A DNA stretch of 64,000 nt from Burkholderia sp. D-99. Its GTDB lineage: Bacteria; Pseudomonadota; Gammaproteobacteria; Burkholderiales; Burkholderiaceae. Each line of letters starts with the position of its first letter. Position 1 is the first letter of the stretch. Below are positions 34,101 through 42,651 of the stretch, in pieces. The stretch spans positions 219,409-283,408 of the forward strand of contig NZ_JAAOXM010000009.1 of assembly GCF_011605345.1 (NCBI RefSeq), written 5' to 3'. The notes beneath the pieces were generated by a model that made no database searches, was not told where the DNA came from, and saw only the letters and a program-made list of their open reading frames with translations. The position numbers were made by a program, and so were the translations under genes.

Positions 34101-34735
34101 TCGTGAGCGCGGCGCGCGCGAAGGGCGACGACGCGCTGACGCGCGCGGTCGCGACGACGTTCTACCGGCTGCTCGCGGTGAAGGACGAATACGAGGTCGC
34201 GCGCCTCTACACGGACGACGCCTTCCGCACGGCGCTCGAAGCGCAGTTCGAAGGCGTGCCGGGGCAAGCTTATCGCGTGAAGTTCAACCTCGCGCCGCCG
34301 ACGGTCGCGAAGGCCGGCAGCGACGGCAGCGCACCGAAGAAGCGCGTGTTCGGCCAGTGGATGTGGCCGGTGTTCGGCATGATGGCGCGCGTGCGCAGCC
34401 TGCGCGGCACGTGGCTCGATCCGTTCGGCCGCACCGTCGAGCGCAAGATGGAGCGCGCGCTTGCCGACGACTACGAGACGACGCTTGCGCGTGCGTTCGC
34501 CGCAATGACGGCGGGCAATGCAGCGCAAGTCACGCAGCTGGCCGACTTGCACGCCCGCGTACGCGGCTTCGGTCACGTGAAGGTGCGCAACCTGGCCGGC
34601 GTGAAGCGCGCGGAGCGCGAGCTCGCGCTGCAACTCGGTATCGATGGGGCAACGAGCGTGGCCGTGCAGCACGCGCTCGACGAGATGAAGGGTGCGGGCA
34701 TGCTGAAGGGGATTCCGGTCGTCGTCGCGAAGTAA
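31163..34735 (+). CDS. indolepyruvate ferredoxin oxidoreductase, fused alpha/beta
   Basis: A 1190-aa fused 2-oxoacid:ferredoxin oxidoreductase that decarboxylates aryl pyruvates such as indolepyruvate to acyl-CoA, using thiamine diphosphate. The pyrimidine-binding half starts at GFVSGYRGSPLGMVDQQLW. The TPP-binding half includes FCSGCPHNTSTKVPEGS and GGEGVDWAAHA. An iron-sulfur motif follows (CEGCGDCGVQSNC). The C-terminal gamma-type domain begins near GVGGTGVVTVGALISMAAHLEGK. Such fusions are common in proteobacteria for aromatic amino-acid breakdown. It is monocistronic, ended by the terminator at 34757. Confidence 0.95.
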   Translation: MTARLPVDGSPVLSDYRLTDNLTATHGRIFLTGTQALVRLLLMQRTVDAEQGLNTAGFVSGYRGSPLGMVDQQLWKAKKLLDAGGVRFLPAINEELGGTAVLGTQRVEADPERTVEGVYAMWYGKGPGVDRAGDALKHGNAYGSSPHGGVLVVAGDDHGCVSSSMPHQSDFAMIAWHMPVVNPANIADMLEFGLYGWALSRYSGAWVGFKAISETVESGSTVDLDALQTQWPAPEGFTPPAGGLHNRWPDLPSLTIEARLAAKLDAVRHFARTHSIDKWIAPSAQANVGIVTCGKAHLDLMEALRRLDLTVADLDAAGVRIYKVGLSYPLEMTRIETFVDGLAEVLVIEEKGPVIEQQIKDYLYNRTEGARPRVLGKHDAAGACLLSELGELRPSRILPVFADWLARHKPALDRRERVVDLVAPQILSNEADAVKRTPYFCSGCPHNTSTKVPEGSIAQAGIGCHFMASWMERDTTGLIQMGGEGVDWAAHAMFTNTKHVFQNLGDGTYFHSGILAIRQAVAAKANITYKILYNDAVAMTGGQPVDGSISVPQIARQVEAEGVSRFVVVSDEPEKYDGHHGQFPTGTTFHHRSELDTVQRELRETPGVTVLIYDQTCAAEKRRRRKKGEFPDPDKRLFINDAVCEGCGDCGVQSNCLSVEPLETPLGRKRRIDQSSCNKDYSCVNGFCPSFVTLEGAALKKAAGAAFDEAALAARVGALPVPATHLDAAPFDMLVTGVGGTGVVTVGALISMAAHLEGKSASVLDFMGFAQKGGSVLSFVRIASSDRWLNQVRIDTQQADVLLACDMVVGASAEALQTVRHERSRIVVNTHRIPNASFVQNPDANLHADALLEKMHHAAGDGYLSSCDAQALAAKFLGDSIGANILMLGYAWQLGLVPVSLAAMMRAIELNNVAVPMNKLAFSIGRMAAGDAAGLDALWNARHTVAAHAAPETLAELIADREARLDAYGGARYVERYRALVSAARAKGDDALTRAVATTFYRLLAVKDEYEVARLYTDDAFRTALEAQFEGVPGQAYRVKFNLAPPTVAKAGSDGSAPKKRVFGQWMWPVFGMMARVRSLRGTWLDPFGRTVERKMERALADDYETTLARAFAAMTAGNAAQVTQLADLHARVRGFGHVKVRNLAGVKRAERELALQLGIDGATSVAVQHALDEMKGAGMLKGIPVVVAK

Positions 34736-34756
34736 CGCGAGGCGCGGGCGGATGTG

Positions 34757-34788
34757 AAAACGGCGACGCTTGTGCGTCGCCGTTTTTT
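34757..34788 (+). terminator. intrinsic terminator after the indolepyruvate oxidoreductase gene
   Basis: AAAACGGCGACGC (34757-34769) pairs perfectly with GCGTCGCCGTTTT (34774-34786) around a 4-nt loop, followed by T residues. The A tract on the left may also help stop the convergent antiporter gene. Confidence 0.93.
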
Positions 34789-34829
34789 ATTGGGCGGCCG
34801 CTGCTGAGTATAGGCAGCGGCCGGCCCCT

Positions 34830-36497
34830 TTAGAGAATGCCTTTCTTGCGCGTCGACAGCGCGGTTTCAGACAGGTCGATCTCGCGGAGCAGCTTAGTCA
34901 GCGTCTCGTCGGAAATCTTGCTGTCGCTGCGCAGCCGGTACAGCGCGGAGCGTTCCGCGCGCACGGCCGCGATCCGCATCTGCAGTTCCATCGTTTCGGC
35001 CTGCTTCGCTTCGGCGCGCGGCGCGGGGCCGTCCTCGGCGAGCGTCGCGAGGCGGCGGCGGTACTGGTCCATCACGCGTGCGGAGATGTCCGCGCAGCGC
35101 GCGGCACCCGATTCGTCGAGATCGGCCGAGATCGCGTCGTGCGACGAGTCGATCGCGCGGATCGCGGCCTGCGCGGCGGCCGCGCGCGCGGCGCGTTCCT
35201 CGTCGCCGAGCGGGCTGCGCGACGAACGCACGCCGCGCAGCAGCAGCGGCAGGCCGACCACCGCGACGACGAGCGAGCCGAGGATCACGGCCGACGCGAC
35301 GAAGATCGCCGTGTCGCGGCCCGGCAGCGGCACGCCGTCGGACAGCGCGACCGGAATCGACAGCACGCCGGCGAGCGTGACCGCGCCGCGCACGCCGCCG
35401 ACCGTCATCACCGCGATCGTGCGGATGCCGGCCATCGTGCCGGCGAGGCCCTGGCGCGCGGCGCGACGGCTCGCGATCCAGCGCAGCAGCCAGACCCACA
35501 GGAAGCGGATCGCGTACAGCGCGAGCATCATCGCGCAGACGTTGAAGATCATCCGGCCGACGAGCGCGTCGCTCGTGTGGTGCGCGTCGACGAGCGTGCG
35601 GCCGATGATGTGCGGCAGCTGCAGCCCGAGCATGATGAACACCATGCCGTTGAACACGAACTCGATCATCGCCCACGTGCTTTCGGCGCGTACGCGCGAT
35701 GCAACGGTGCTTTTGCGCGAGAAGCTCGTGTAATTCATCATCATCCCGGCCGACACGGCCGCCAGCACGCCCGACAGGTCGAGGTGCTCGGCGAACAGGT
35801 AGGCCGCGAACGGCACGAGCAGCGTCATCACGATGCCGGGGGCCGGATCGCCTTCCTGCTCGGCGTTCAGGAAGCGCGTCGACAGCGCGCTGAACACCCA
35901 CGACACGATCGCGCCCGTGGCGAGCCCGCCGGCCGCGACGATCACGAACGTGACCGACGCGTCGCGCAGCGAGAACATGCCCGTCAGCGCGGCCGCGATC
36001 GCGAATTTCAGCGCGACGAGGCCCGACGCGTCGTTCATCAGCGCCTCGCCCTCGAGGATGTGCATCAACTGCGGCGGGATCCGGCCCTTTCCTGCGATGC
36101 CCGACAGCGCGACCGCGTCGGTGGGCGACAGCACGGCCGCGAGCGCGAACGCGATCGGCAGCGGCAACTCGGGTATCAGCCAGTGCGCGAAGTAGCCCAC
36201 TGCGAGTACCGTCATGAATACGAGCCCGAATGCGAGCATCAGGATCGCGCGGCGCTGCAGGTACAGCTCGCGCTTCGGAATCCGCCAGCCGTCCGCGAAC
36301 AGCAGCGGCGGAATGAACAGCAGCATGAAGATTTCGGGATCGAACGTGACGTGCAGGTTCAGCTTCGGCCACGCGAGCATCGCGCCGAAGGCGATCTGCA
36401 TCAGCGGCAACGGCAGTTGGAACGGCAGGATGCGCGTGACGGCGCCGGACAGCGCGACGGTCAGCAGCAGGATCAGGACGGTGAAGACGATTTCCAT
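34830..36497 (-). CDS. Na+/H+ antiporter (CPA1/NhaP type)
   Basis: A 555-aa inner-membrane protein with about twelve helices, beginning MEIVFTVLILLLTVALSGAVTR. The ion-binding motifs are visible: LAAVLSPTDAVALSGIAGKGRIP, GEALMNDASGLVALKFA and GGVRGAVTLAGVLSIP. A cytoplasmic tail of about 150 residues is rich in charged helices. It exchanges Na+ (or K+) for H+ in pH and salt homeostasis. ATG 36497 matches the usual family N-terminus; longer upstream frames are not supported. Confidence 0.93.
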   Translation of the reverse strand: MEIVFTVLILLLTVALSGAVTRILPFQLPLPLMQIAFGAMLAWPKLNLHVTFDPEIFMLLFIPPLLFADGWRIPKRELYLQRRAILMLAFGLVFMTVLAVGYFAHWLIPELPLPIAFALAAVLSPTDAVALSGIAGKGRIPPQLMHILEGEALMNDASGLVALKFAIAAALTGMFSLRDASVTFVIVAAGGLATGAIVSWVFSALSTRFLNAEQEGDPAPGIVMTLLVPFAAYLFAEHLDLSGVLAAVSAGMMMNYTSFSRKSTVASRVRAESTWAMIEFVFNGMVFIMLGLQLPHIIGRTLVDAHHTSDALVGRMIFNVCAMMLALYAIRFLWVWLLRWIASRRAARQGLAGTMAGIRTIAVMTVGGVRGAVTLAGVLSIPVALSDGVPLPGRDTAIFVASAVILGSLVVAVVGLPLLLRGVRSSRSPLGDEERAARAAAAQAAIRAIDSSHDAISADLDESGAARCADISARVMDQYRRRLATLAEDGPAPRAEAKQAETMELQMRIAAVRAERSALYRLRSDSKISDETLTKLLREIDLSETALSTRKKGIL

Positions 36498-36793
36498 CGA
36501 TACGGCGAATACGGGGAATGAAACGATCGTACGGAGTGTAGCGTGACAGCGTGACGGGTGCGTTCGAGCGGCCGGTGCGTGCGCACGAAAATGGTGCGTC
36601 GTGCGTGTGCCACGATGGTGCGGCTGCCCGGTGCGCCCGCGCGGAGTATGGGTTGTGCGCGCCTTGCACGGAGCTTGCTTGATGCTGGTCAGCCGTCCGG
36701 CTTCGACCGGGCAACCGAGGGTCCAACCATGACATTGCACGCGCCGTTCGCTTCGCCGGGCGCCGCGTTCGAAGGCATTAGCAGGAGGAAGGT

Positions 36794-38080
36794 ATGACGA
36801 TCGTGCAACAGGAGCGTCCGGCCGCCGCGTCGCCGTACCGGTTCGAGCGGGAGGTGAGTTCCGGCCTCGAACGCCTGGCGACGCAGCACCGCGACCTGAC
36901 GCTCACGACCGTGTTCCAGCCGATTTTCAGCCTGTCGCACCAGCGTGCGGTGGGCTACGAGGCGCTGTTGCGTGCGCACGATGCGCTCGACCGCGCCGTG
37001 TCGCCGCTCGACGTGTTCGGCGAAGCCGCGCGCCAGGGCGAACTGCTGCAGCTCGACCGGCTCGCGCAGGCGCTGCATCTCGAGAACTTCGCGCTGCTCG
37101 GCGCCGAGCGCGAGTGGCTGTTCCTCAACGTGCATCCGGGCGTGCTCACCGACCCGTTCCAGGCGGCGGCGCTGCTCGCGAACCTGAAGCGGCTCGGCAT
37201 GCCGCCGCGCCGCATCGTGCTCGAAGTGCTCGAACAGCGCGCGGAGGACGTCGAGCGGCTTGCCGAGGCCGTGCGCGAATTCCGCACGCACGGCTTCCTG
37301 ATCGCGCTCGACGATTTCGGCGCGGGCCACTCGAATCTCGAGCGGATCTGGCAACTGAACCCGGACATCGTGAAGCTCGACCGGATCATGCTGTCGCACG
37401 CGGCACACCGGACAGGGCTCACCGCGATCCTGCACGGGCTCGTGACGCTGTTGCACGAGGCCGGCAAGCTGGTGCTCGTCGAGGGCATCGAGACCGAGCA
37501 CGAGGCGCAGATCGCGCTATCGTGCGAGGCCGATTTCGTGCAGGGCTACTACTTCGGCCGGCCGGCGCCGGGGCTGCCCGACAGCGCGGCCGCGACGGGC
37601 TGCATCGGCGAGCTGACCGAGCGTTTTCGCCAGCAGACCGAAGCGCGCGAGCGGCGCGATGCGCAGCGCCTCGCGCCGTACCTGCGCGCGTTCGAGCGCG
37701 CGGCCGAGCGTCTCGCGGCCGGCGAGCCGCTCGACGAGGTGTGCTGGAACTTCCTCGCGCTCGACGCGGCCGCGCGCTGCTTCCTGCTCGACGCGCACGG
37801 CCGCCAGTCGGGCCGCAACGTCGTGCTGCGCGCCGACCGCGCGCTCGCCGAGGCGCGCTTTTCGCCGCTGGCGGACGCGCAGGGCGCGAACTGGCTGCGC
37901 CGGCCGTATTTCCGCTCGGCGATCGCCGAGCCGGGGCGCGTGCAAGTCACCCGGCCATACCTGTCGATCAACGAGGCGCAGCCGTGCGTGACGCTGTCGG
38001 TGGCCGTGCGCGTCGGAGATGCGCAGCGCGTGCTGTGCGGCGATATCGACTGGGGCGACGACGAAGCGGACGCCGGCTAG
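36794..38080 (+). CDS. EAL-domain cyclic-di-GMP phosphodiesterase with C-terminal sensor domain
   Basis: A 428-aa protein with a very strong ribosome binding site (AGGAGGAAGGT before the ATG). The EAL domain (about residues 30-260) is complete: YEALLRAH, FLNVHPG, LEVLEQR, ALDDFGAGHSN, VKLDR, VEGIETE and QGYYFGRP. The C-terminal part (about 280-420) resembles a Cache/PAS-like sensor of the YkuI type (RCFLLDAHGRQSGRNV, RPYLSINEAQPCVTLSV). It likely degrades c-di-GMP in response to a cytosolic or periplasmic cue; no membrane helix is evident. Confidence 0.92.
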   Translation: MTIVQQERPAAASPYRFEREVSSGLERLATQHRDLTLTTVFQPIFSLSHQRAVGYEALLRAHDALDRAVSPLDVFGEAARQGELLQLDRLAQALHLENFALLGAEREWLFLNVHPGVLTDPFQAAALLANLKRLGMPPRRIVLEVLEQRAEDVERLAEAVREFRTHGFLIALDDFGAGHSNLERIWQLNPDIVKLDRIMLSHAAHRTGLTAILHGLVTLLHEAGKLVLVEGIETEHEAQIALSCEADFVQGYYFGRPAPGLPDSAAATGCIGELTERFRQQTEARERRDAQRLAPYLRAFERAAERLAAGEPLDEVCWNFLALDAAARCFLLDAHGRQSGRNVVLRADRALAEARFSPLADAQGANWLRRPYFRSAIAEPGRVQVTRPYLSINEAQPCVTLSVAVRVGDAQRVLCGDIDWGDDEADAG

Positions 38081-38244
38081 CGCCGAGCACATCGCAGGCG
38101 GCGAGCAGGGTGAGCGAGGCGGGCGTCGCGGGCCGGCCGTTGCGTTCGCCGCACGCTTCCCCGACAATGGCGCGACCGCGGCCATCGTGACCGCGCGCGC
38201 CGTCCCGGGGGCCAACCATGGCGGCGAATAAAGAGGAAAACACA

Positions 38245-38628
38245 ATGAAAAGACCGATTTCGCTGACCATTCTCGCGTGGATCATCATCGTGACCAACGC
38301 GATCACGGGCATCTACACGCCATTCACGATCGGCATGCCGACCACCCAGGCGCTGCTGTCGCACTACCTGCTGCCTGTCTGGGCGACGCTCGGCATCAGC
38401 GTGATCATCGAAGTCGTGAACGTCGTGATCGGCATCGCGATCCTCAAGGGCCGCGAATGGTCGCGCAAGACCTACATCGCGATATCCGTGTTCAGCTTCG
38501 CGTTCTCGTTCATCAACATGCCGGCGTCGATGTTCGCGGTGCTGATTCCGGGTTTCCTGCTGTTCGCACTGTTCGTCTACCTGCTGTTCCGGCGCCCCGC
38601 GACCGCGTATTTCCAGGCGAACGCATGA
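38245..38628 (+). CDS. small membrane protein, unknown function
   Basis: A 127-aa protein from ATG 38245, preceded by AGAGGAAAACACA. It has four hydrophobic segments (SLTILAWIIIVTNAITGIY, LPVWATLGISVIIEVVNVVIGIAIL, YIAISVFSFAFSFI, FAVLIPGFLLFALFVYLLF). No family is recognised. Its stop overlaps the next start as ATGA, so the two membrane proteins are probably made together. Confidence 0.8.
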   Translation: MKRPISLTILAWIIIVTNAITGIYTPFTIGMPTTQALLSHYLLPVWATLGISVIIEVVNVVIGIAILKGREWSRKTYIAISVFSFAFSFINMPASMFAVLIPGFLLFALFVYLLFRRPATAYFQANA

Positions 38629-39029
38629 GCTTCGTGCGCAACGCGCTCGCGATCGTGCTGTTCACGATCGCGGGCATGTGCGTGATCACCGCGCAGATGA
38701 TGGCGTTCATGAAGCTCGGCCATACGGGGGCGATGCTCGTGTTCGTTGCGGTGTTGTTCGTGTTGTCGGCCGTGTTCCTGTCCGTCGGTGCGTTCGCCGG
38801 CGCGTTCCGGCCACGCGCGCGCGGCGCAGGCATCGCGCTGCTCATCGCGACCGCGACCACCGCGTTCGGGATGATCGGCTGGGTGACGTTCCTGCTCGCG
38901 CCGGGGTTCGTCGACGTGATGCAGCAGCAGGGCGTGGACATGAACGTGCGGATGTTCCGGTTCGCACCCGGCGCCGTGGTGACCGGCCTGTCCGCGCTCA
39001 TCGGCATCTGGCTCGCGCGACGCGGCTGA
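38625..39029 (+). CDS. small membrane protein, unknown function
   Basis: A 134-aa protein with four hydrophobic segments (MSFVRNALAIVLFTIAGMCV, MLVFVAVLFVLSAVFLSVGAF, IALLIATATTAFGMIGWVTF, VVTGLSALIGIWLARRG). Translationally coupled to the previous gene by an ATGA overlap. Function is unknown; the pair may form a small complex. Confidence 0.8.
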   Translation: MSFVRNALAIVLFTIAGMCVITAQMMAFMKLGHTGAMLVFVAVLFVLSAVFLSVGAFAGAFRPRARGAGIALLIATATTAFGMIGWVTFLLAPGFVDVMQQQGVDMNVRMFRFAPGAVVTGLSALIGIWLARRG

Positions 39030-39111
39030 CGGCGCGGCGCCCGGCACGCTGGCGTCCGTCACGCGGCTCGGCTAGGATGCGCGAATTGTCCTGACGATTC
39101 GCGGGCCGCCC

Positions 39112-39837
39112 ATGAACCGAAACGCCGCTTCTTCCGTCCTCCTCGAAGTGATCGCCACGACCGTCGGCGATGCGAAGGCCGCCGCCCGTGCGGGCGCCGA
39201 CCGCCTCGAGCTCGTGACCGCGATTACCGAAGGCGGGCTGACGCCGAGCGTCGGCCTGATCGAGGCCGTCGTGGCCGCCGTGCCGATTCCCGTCAACGTG
39301 ATCGTGCGGCCGCACAGCCGGTCGTTCGTCTATGACGCCGACGACCTGCGCGTGATCGAACGCGACGTGCGCGCGGCGGTCGCGGCCGGTGCGAACGGCG
39401 TCGTGTTCGGCGCGCTCGACGCGCACGGCGACGTCGATCTCGGCGCACTGGCCCGCGTCGCGGCCGCCGCCGACGGCCGTTCGCTCACGTTCCACCGCGC
39501 GTTCGACGTCGCGCGCGATCTCAACGCCGCGTTCGACGCGCTGCTGCGCGTGCCGGCCGTCACGTCCGTGCTGACGTCGGGCGGCCATCCGTCGGTGCTC
39601 GACGCGGTCGCGACGATCACACGGCTCGCGCGGCAGGCGGCCGGTTCGACCTGCACGGTGCTGGCAGGCTCGGGGCTCACGATCGACGCGGTCGGCGATT
39701 TCGTCCGCGCGACCGGCGTACGCGCGGTGCATTTCGGCTCGGGCGTGCGGCCGCGCGGCGAGGTGCTGGCACCGGTCGATCAACCACTCGTCGAGCGCGT
39801 GCGCGCGGCGATCGACGGCGCGGCGGCGCACGTGTGA
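39112..39837 (+). CDS. cutC: copper homeostasis protein CutC
   Basis: A 241-aa TIM-barrel protein of the CutC family. Conserved regions include LEVIATTVGDAKAAARAGADRLELV, GGLTPSVGLI, VNVIVRPHSRSFVY, GVVFGALDAHGDVD, LTFHRAFDV and VLTSGGHPS. Linked to copper tolerance in E. coli, though the biochemical role is debated. It lies upstream of the SUFU-domain gene on the same strand (77-bp gap). Confidence 0.93.
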   Translation: MNRNAASSVLLEVIATTVGDAKAAARAGADRLELVTAITEGGLTPSVGLIEAVVAAVPIPVNVIVRPHSRSFVYDADDLRVIERDVRAAVAAGANGVVFGALDAHGDVDLGALARVAAAADGRSLTFHRAFDVARDLNAAFDALLRVPAVTSVLTSGGHPSVLDAVATITRLARQAAGSTCTVLAGSGLTIDAVGDFVRATGVRAVHFGSGVRPRGEVLAPVDQPLVERVRAAIDGAAAHV

Positions 39838-39914
39838 CGCACACGGCGGCCTGCAGGCCGCCACCGCGCGCACCGACACCACACACCGGGACACCGCCCG
39901 GGAGAGAGGGCCAC

Positions 39915-41003
39915 ATGACGGATGCATCACACGACCCGCAGGACGGCGCAGCCGACGACAGCGCGCCGGGCTGGGACGCGATCGACGGCGCGCTCGCACG
40001 CGTCTATCCGGGGCAGGAGCCGAAGCACTACGCCACGCTGCTGAAGTGGCGGCTCGGCGGCCGCGATCCGCTCGACGGGATCAGCGTGTGGAAGCGCGCG
40101 GAACCCGTGCCGCACTGGCATTTCGTCACATACGGGCTCTCCGAGCTGTATGCGAAGGAGTCGGACGATCCGGCCGTCAGCGGCTTCGGCTTCGAGCTGA
40201 CGATGCGCGTCGCCTGCGGCACCGCCGACGAAGAGCCGCCGAACTGGGTGTTCAGCTTCCTGCAGAATCTTGCGCGCTACGTGTTCGAGAGCGGCAACGC
40301 ATTCGACGACGGCCACTGGATGACGGCCAACGGCCCGATCGCGCTCGATTCCGGCACGCAGCTCTGCTCGATGGGTTTCGCATTCGATCCGGAGCTGCCG
40401 GCGATCGATACGCCGCACGGCCGCCTGGCGTTCCTGCAGATTGTCGGGCTGACGCTCGACGAGGAGCGTGCCGCGAAGCGCTGGCGCACGCGCTCGCTGC
40501 TCGACACGCTGGCGCCGCACATGCCGCTCTGGGTGACCGATCTCGACCGAGCGTCGCTGCTCGAGCGCGCGGACGTGCGCGAGCAGGTCGACGCCGGCAC
40601 GCAGCGCGATGGCTCGTCGAGCGGCTACCTGTTCACCGACGTGCTCGGATGGGAAACGCGCAAGCGGCTGCTGCGTGCGTCCGTGATCGACATCACCGTC
40701 GGCGCGCGGCAGGTGGACGAACTCGTCACGCTGCTGCCGCTGCGGTTGCCGTTCGACCGGCCGTTCCGGCTGGTGGGCCACGACGGCGCGGTACGGTTCG
40801 TGCACGGCGACGCGAACGGCGTGACCGACGAGGACGGCACGCTGACGCTGCGGCTCACCGACGCGACGGTGCAGGCGCTGGCGCGCACGCTGCAGCCGCG
40901 CGCCGGTGAGTATGCGGTCGACGGGCTCGACGGCGTGCGCTGGCGGGTCGAGAAGACGGTGATCCGTGACGCGCAGGGCAACCCGGTGCAGACGATCGGC
41001 TAA
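39915..41003 (+). CDS. suppressor-of-fused (SUFU) domain protein
   Basis: A 362-aa protein with a GGGAGAGAGGGCCAC leader before ATG 39915. The first 200 residues match the SUFU fold (AIDGALARVYPGQEPKHYATLLKW, LDGISVWKRAEPVPHWHFVTYGLSELY, SGFGFELTMRVACGTADEEPPNW). The remaining 160 residues are a beta-rich extension of unknown role. Bacterial SUFU proteins are often immunity factors against polymorphic toxins, but no toxin gene is visible here, so function stays open. Confidence 0.85.
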   Translation: MTDASHDPQDGAADDSAPGWDAIDGALARVYPGQEPKHYATLLKWRLGGRDPLDGISVWKRAEPVPHWHFVTYGLSELYAKESDDPAVSGFGFELTMRVACGTADEEPPNWVFSFLQNLARYVFESGNAFDDGHWMTANGPIALDSGTQLCSMGFAFDPELPAIDTPHGRLAFLQIVGLTLDEERAAKRWRTRSLLDTLAPHMPLWVTDLDRASLLERADVREQVDAGTQRDGSSSGYLFTDVLGWETRKRLLRASVIDITVGARQVDELVTLLPLRLPFDRPFRLVGHDGAVRFVHGDANGVTDEDGTLTLRLTDATVQALARTLQPRAGEYAVDGLDGVRWRVEKTVIRDAQGNPVQTIG

Positions 41004-41010
41004 GCTGCTG

Positions 41011-41050
41011 CCGTGCCGTGCCGTGCCGTGCCGTGCCGTGCCGTGCCGTG
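41011..41050. repeat. 5-bp tandem repeat, unit CCGTG (8 copies)
   Basis: Eight perfect copies begin eight bases after the SUFU stop codon and end before the 3' end of the NCS1 permease gene. Confidence 0.95.
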
Positions 41051-41075
41051 CTGTGCCGCCACGGGCGCGGCCGCG

Positions 41076-42431
41076 TCACGTATTCCGCACGAACCAGGTC
41101 CGCTTCGCGGTGCCGAGCAGCGCGCGATAGACGACCCACGACACGACGAAGGTCGCCGGCGCCGACAGCGATGCGGCGAACCCGGTCGCCTGGTTCAGTG
41201 CGAGCCCCGCGAACGCGCCCGCGAACCACGCGGTCAGCCCGCCCGGGTTGAACACCGGCACATGCGCGTCGCGGCATTCGACATCGTCGCCGACGAGCTG
41301 CCCGTAGCGCGCCGACAGGATGTGCGCGAGCGCGACACCGACCCACGCGACGACGAAGATGCCCTGGTACGCGAGCGCCTGCAGGATCCGCGAGAAGATG
41401 TCGGCCATCATCAGCGCATAGACGACCGCGCCGACCACGAGCGCCCACACGAACTTCGGCGCGCGCAGCCCGGCGACCTTCTGGAAGAACGCCTGCATGT
41501 TGACGGTCGCGAGGTAGTAGTTCGCGGTGTTGATGCGCGACTGCGTGACCCACACGAACAGCAGCCCCCACACGCCCATCAGTTTCAGCAGCGCGAGCAC
41601 GACCGACACTTCCGACAGCGTGCCGAGCCCGGGAATCGTGCTGACGAGATAGATGCCGGCCGCGCCGTTGACGAGGAACGTGACGAGATAGAACGGCATC
41701 CCGAAGTTGAAGCGGCCGTGATAGCGGGCGTCCTCCTTGCGGCCGAAGCGCGCGTAGTCGAACGTGAACATCATCAGCACCCATACGCCCATGTAGTAGA
41801 CGAAGCATTGCCACCAGCCGCCGGCCGGTGCGCCGCCCGCGGGCCCGAAATCGAGCCATGCGGCGTGATAGCCGTACTCGGCCGTCGCGAGCCCGACCGC
41901 CGCGAGCAGCCCGAGCAGGTAGAACGGCAGCAGCACGCCGTTGAACTTGTCGAGCCAGTGCTGCACGCTGCCGAACACGAGCGGCACGCTGTAGCAGACG
42001 ACGATCAGCGCGGCCCACTTGTAGTCGAGCGCCGGAAACTGGTGATGCGCGGCGACCGCGATCACCGAGCCCTCGAACACCGCGTAGTAGATCGCCGTCG
42101 CGAAGAAGATCAGCGTCGCGAGTGCGGCCCCCGCGCTGCCGAACAGCACGCGCGAGAACAGCGCGACCGACAGGCCGGTGCGAATCGCATAGCGGCTGAT
42201 GATCGAATTGACGGCGCCGTACGACACCACCGACAGCGCCATGCCGATCAGCGCGTTGCGTGCGCCGTAGGTGAGCGCGAGCGTCGCGCCGACGACGATG
42301 TAGAACACCGCGCTGCAGACGGCCCACCACGCCATCGTCAGCGAAAAGGGCGGCATGCGCGCGTGATCGGGAATGGCGAGCGTCGACAGGTCGAGATCCT
42401 CGTCGGTGCGGGCCTGTGCAAGGTTGGCCAT
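41076..42431 (-). CDS. NCS1-family permease (cytosine permease-like)
   Basis: A 451-aa inner-membrane transporter with about twelve helices, starting MANLAQARTDEDLDLSTLAI after AAGGAGCACGATC. Motifs include MPPFSLTMAWWAVCSAVFYIVVGATLALTYG and INTANYYLATVNMQAFF, typical of nucleobase:cation symporter-1 carriers of cytosine, hydantoin and related ring amides. It is the last gene of the pxp operon, so a cyclic amide such as 5-oxoproline is a plausible substrate. Confidence 0.9.
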   Translation of the reverse strand: MANLAQARTDEDLDLSTLAIPDHARMPPFSLTMAWWAVCSAVFYIVVGATLALTYGARNALIGMALSVVSYGAVNSIISRYAIRTGLSVALFSRVLFGSAGAALATLIFFATAIYYAVFEGSVIAVAAHHQFPALDYKWAALIVVCYSVPLVFGSVQHWLDKFNGVLLPFYLLGLLAAVGLATAEYGYHAAWLDFGPAGGAPAGGWWQCFVYYMGVWVLMMFTFDYARFGRKEDARYHGRFNFGMPFYLVTFLVNGAAGIYLVSTIPGLGTLSEVSVVLALLKLMGVWGLLFVWVTQSRINTANYYLATVNMQAFFQKVAGLRAPKFVWALVVGAVVYALMMADIFSRILQALAYQGIFVVAWVGVALAHILSARYGQLVGDDVECRDAHVPVFNPGGLTAWFAGAFAGLALNQATGFAASLSAPATFVVSWVVYRALLGTAKRTWFVRNT

Positions 42432-42651
42432 GATCGTGCTCCTTGATGAGCAAAACAGCGGACGACGTCTGGGCCGCGGCACGTGCGGTCCGCAGGGTTG
42501 CCCCGACGTCGGGCGGGCAACCGGTCCGGCAGAAACGGCGCGCAAGCGTCCCCGCCGCGCGGCGCGCGGCCGCGCGGGCGGGAAACGAAAGCGAAGGATG
42601 AAAGCGGAGGGCGGCGAACGGCGCCCGGCACGATGGCCGGGCGTCCGGCGC

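Noticed and set aside
30989..34672. A 1227-codon minus-strand frame opposite the indolepyruvate oxidoreductase
   Set aside because: Long antisense frames are expected here because third-position GC removes stops. The product is Arg/Val/His-rich without domains, whereas the plus-strand protein is clearly conserved.
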